Shown here piece after piece: positions 62,801 to 64,000 of a stretch of DNA of 64,000 bases. The translations under genes were made by a program, and so were the position numbers. A model generated the notes under the pieces. That model was not told where the DNA came from. It ran no database searches and saw only the letters and a list, made by a program, of their open reading frames with translations. Each line of letters opens with the position of its first letter. Within the stretch, counting starts at the first letter, position 1. The stretch is from contig CBDCVZ010000010.1 of the NCBI GenBank assembly GCA_965223215.1, forward strand, positions 4,278,001 to 4,342,000. The letters are read 5' to 3'. The DNA comes from JABDMH01 sp965223215 (GTDB taxonomy: Bacteria > Bacteroidota > Bacteroidia > Chitinophagales > Saprospiraceae).

Positions 62801-63622
62801 TTAGCGCTGCAAGAAACGATGATTCCCACTATAGATGTTACAGCGATCTTGTCCCAGAAATGCAATAAGTGTCATGTCGTATTCTTTCGCCAGCTCTACT
62901 GCTAAACTAGAAGGAGCACCGACTGCTGCCATGATGGGAATGCCAGCCGTCAGAGCCTTTTGAACGAGTTCAAAACTCGCTCGACCACTCACCAAAACAG
63001 TAGCCTCTTCAAGAGGTATCCTTTGATTCATCAGGGCCTGGCCGATCACTTTGTCCATGGCGTTGTGTCGACCCACATCCTCCATGGTATGATGCTCTTG
63101 CTCACCCACACAGAGGGCCACAGCATGATTGCCTCCTGTTTTCTGAAAAAGAGATTGAGCCCGGCTAAGTTCAGCCAACCACGCTTTCAATTGGCTGAAT
63201 TCAATCATCGGGTGAGCCGGCTTTAAGACCCACGGTATATCTAATTTAAGCTGTTCTATACTGGTTTTGCCGCAAGCTCCACAGCTGGAGGTTGCCAGTA
63301 TGTTCCGCTCCAGGGATTGTCGATCTGGAGACACGTGATATTTTAATTCCACCAATAAATGATCCTCGGAAAGTCTTCGTATCTGGACAACATCTGATTT
63401 TTTCTCAATGATGTGTTCACTAAAGAGAAATCCATAGGTCAACTCAAGATCATGACCGGGTGTCCGCATGGTAATGGCAAATGTAAAGGTTGCACGCTGA
63501 CCCTTGGCTCCAGATCTCAGTGAAATTTGCAGTGGCTGTTCCACGATCACTACATCTGTTGAGGATCGCATAATTTGCTTGTGAAGCAGCTGAATATCTA
63601 CTACCTGCAACGAATCATCCAT
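62801..63622 (-). CDS. fdhD: Formate dehydrogenase accessory sulfurtransferase FdhD
   Basis: A 273-residue sulfurtransferase that moves sulfur from cysteine desulfurase to the molybdenum cofactor of formate dehydrogenase. Landmarks: TSSCGACGK (the CxxC sulfur-transfer cysteines), TGGNHAVALC, DVGRHNAMDKVIG and VSGRASFELVQKALTAGIP. I used the ATG at 63622, which overlaps the DUF7009 stop by 8 bp (ATGGATGA); the ATG at 63664 would add 14 residues. Formate dehydrogenase itself is outside the window. Confidence 0.93.
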   Translation of the reverse strand: MDDSLQVVDIQLLHKQIMRSSTDVVIVEQPLQISLRSGAKGQRATFTFAITMRTPGHDLELTYGFLFSEHIIEKKSDVVQIRRLSEDHLLVELKYHVSPDRQSLERNILATSSCGACGKTSIEQLKLDIPWVLKPAHPMIEFSQLKAWLAELSRAQSLFQKTGGNHAVALCVGEQEHHTMEDVGRHNAMDKVIGQALMNQRIPLEEATVLVSGRASFELVQKALTAGIPIMAAVGAPSSLAVELAKEYDMTLIAFLGQDRCNIYSGNHRFLQR

Positions 63623-63986
63623 GTCCCGCCTTTGGATTTGGAAAGAGATCCTCCTCATTTTCATGAGGTCTGTCTTGTAGGCACCTGAAGTCTTTTTCGA
63701 TGGTCAACTTCAACGTGCCGCCATCCTTAAGGGGCAAATCCTCATAGATGCCGATGTTATCTGAAGTGGACCAGGTAGATAGGATTTTACTTGGCACCAA
63801 AACCCTCAGTTGATCTGCCCACTGAACTTCAAATACATCTCCGCTACTGCCGAGGATTTGATATTGAAACGATCGCCCATTCGGTAATTGAATCGTATCT
63901 GTTACCTGAAGATGATTGGAGCAACTCGACACTTCTCCCTGTGACAAACGCAACCTTATACTACTGCCATTGATCCGTAACTTCAT
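63615..63986 (-). CDS. DUF7009 family protein
   Basis: A 123-residue small protein starting MKLRINGSSIRLRLSQGEVSS, the DUF7009 wording. It overlaps fdhD by 8 bp and ends EEDLFPNPKAGHG. The tight link to fdhD suggests a role in molybdenum enzyme maturation, unproven. Further upstream genes lie beyond the window. Confidence 0.82.
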   Translation of the reverse strand: MKLRINGSSIRLRLSQGEVSSCSNHLQVTDTIQLPNGRSFQYQILGSSGDVFEVQWADQLRVLVPSKILSTWSTSDNIGIYEDLPLKDGGTLKLTIEKDFRCLQDRPHENEEDLFPNPKAGHG

Positions 63987-64000
63987 TCAGTAATTAACTT

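Overview
The window is a chromosomal segment of a Bacteroidota bacterium. Signs of this are type IX secretion C-terminal domains (the T9SS sorting domain at 5679-6362 and the gliding-motility type C-terminus plus SprB-like repeats at 12503-15514), a complete Bat (MoxR/VWA/TPR) operon, Bacteroidota-specific families (DUF4270, DUF4290, DUF4271, DUF6427, DUF2480, DUF7009), few Shine-Dalgarno sequences, and recurrent TAnnTTTG -7 boxes. A member of the Saprospiria or a related group is plausible, but that is inference. I saw no rRNA, tRNA, CRISPR array, prophage or insertion sequence. The content is overwhelmingly core chromosome.

Layout. 1-2676: end of the ATP synthase operon (atpH tail, atpA, atpG). 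2683-5458 (minus): a two-gene membrane redox module, a NapH/NosR-like polyferredoxin and a pyridine-nucleotide FAD oxidoreductase. 5679-6790: a T9SS cargo protein and queD. 7162-10901: holB, ricT and lpdA. 10917-12332 (minus): rsmI and pssA. 12503-17352: a large SprB-repeat/CHU_C secreted protein overlapping lptC, then a CorC/TlyC-type transporter-like protein. 17349-19894 (minus): Nudix hydrolase, hemD, DUF4271. 20105-23211: DUF1573, then a histidine kinase/response regulator pair trailed by two small lipoproteins. 23205-23807 (minus): an unrecognised secreted protein. 23953-31711: the Bat operon, with an extra stand-alone BatD N-terminal-like gene. 31828-37054: asnS, then (minus) sdhCAB. 37236-41281: a small unknown gene, rnr and a DUF819 transporter-like protein. 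41436-45684: GT5-like protein, DUF4270 lipoprotein, DUF4290, murA. 45692-52600: polyprenyl synthase, DUF6427, DsbD-like protein, lytic transglycosylase, DUF2480, scpB. 53103-63986: radA, DCC thiol oxidoreductase, zinc metalloprotease, UvrD-like helicase-nuclease, cutC, a lipoprotein, sod, fdhD and DUF7009.

The genes mainly serve respiration (ATP synthase, succinate dehydrogenase, lipoamide dehydrogenase), envelope building (lptC, murA, pssA, polyprenyl synthase, transglycosylase, secreted proteins), redox and periplasmic thiol chemistry (DsbD-like, DCC, polyferredoxin pair, FdhD, SOD) and DNA/RNA maintenance (holB, radA, scpB, rnr, helicase-nuclease).

The least explained DNA is non-coding. 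There is a nested, switch-like stem structure at 33374-33485 between asnS and sdhB; a double hairpin with an orphan minus-strand terminator at 52644-52711 between scpB and radA; and a perfect 9-10-9 inverted repeat upstream of sod. Several -7 boxes sit only 5-10 nt from the start codon (scpB, pssA, DUF4271 gene, helicase gene), which predicts nearly leaderless mRNAs.
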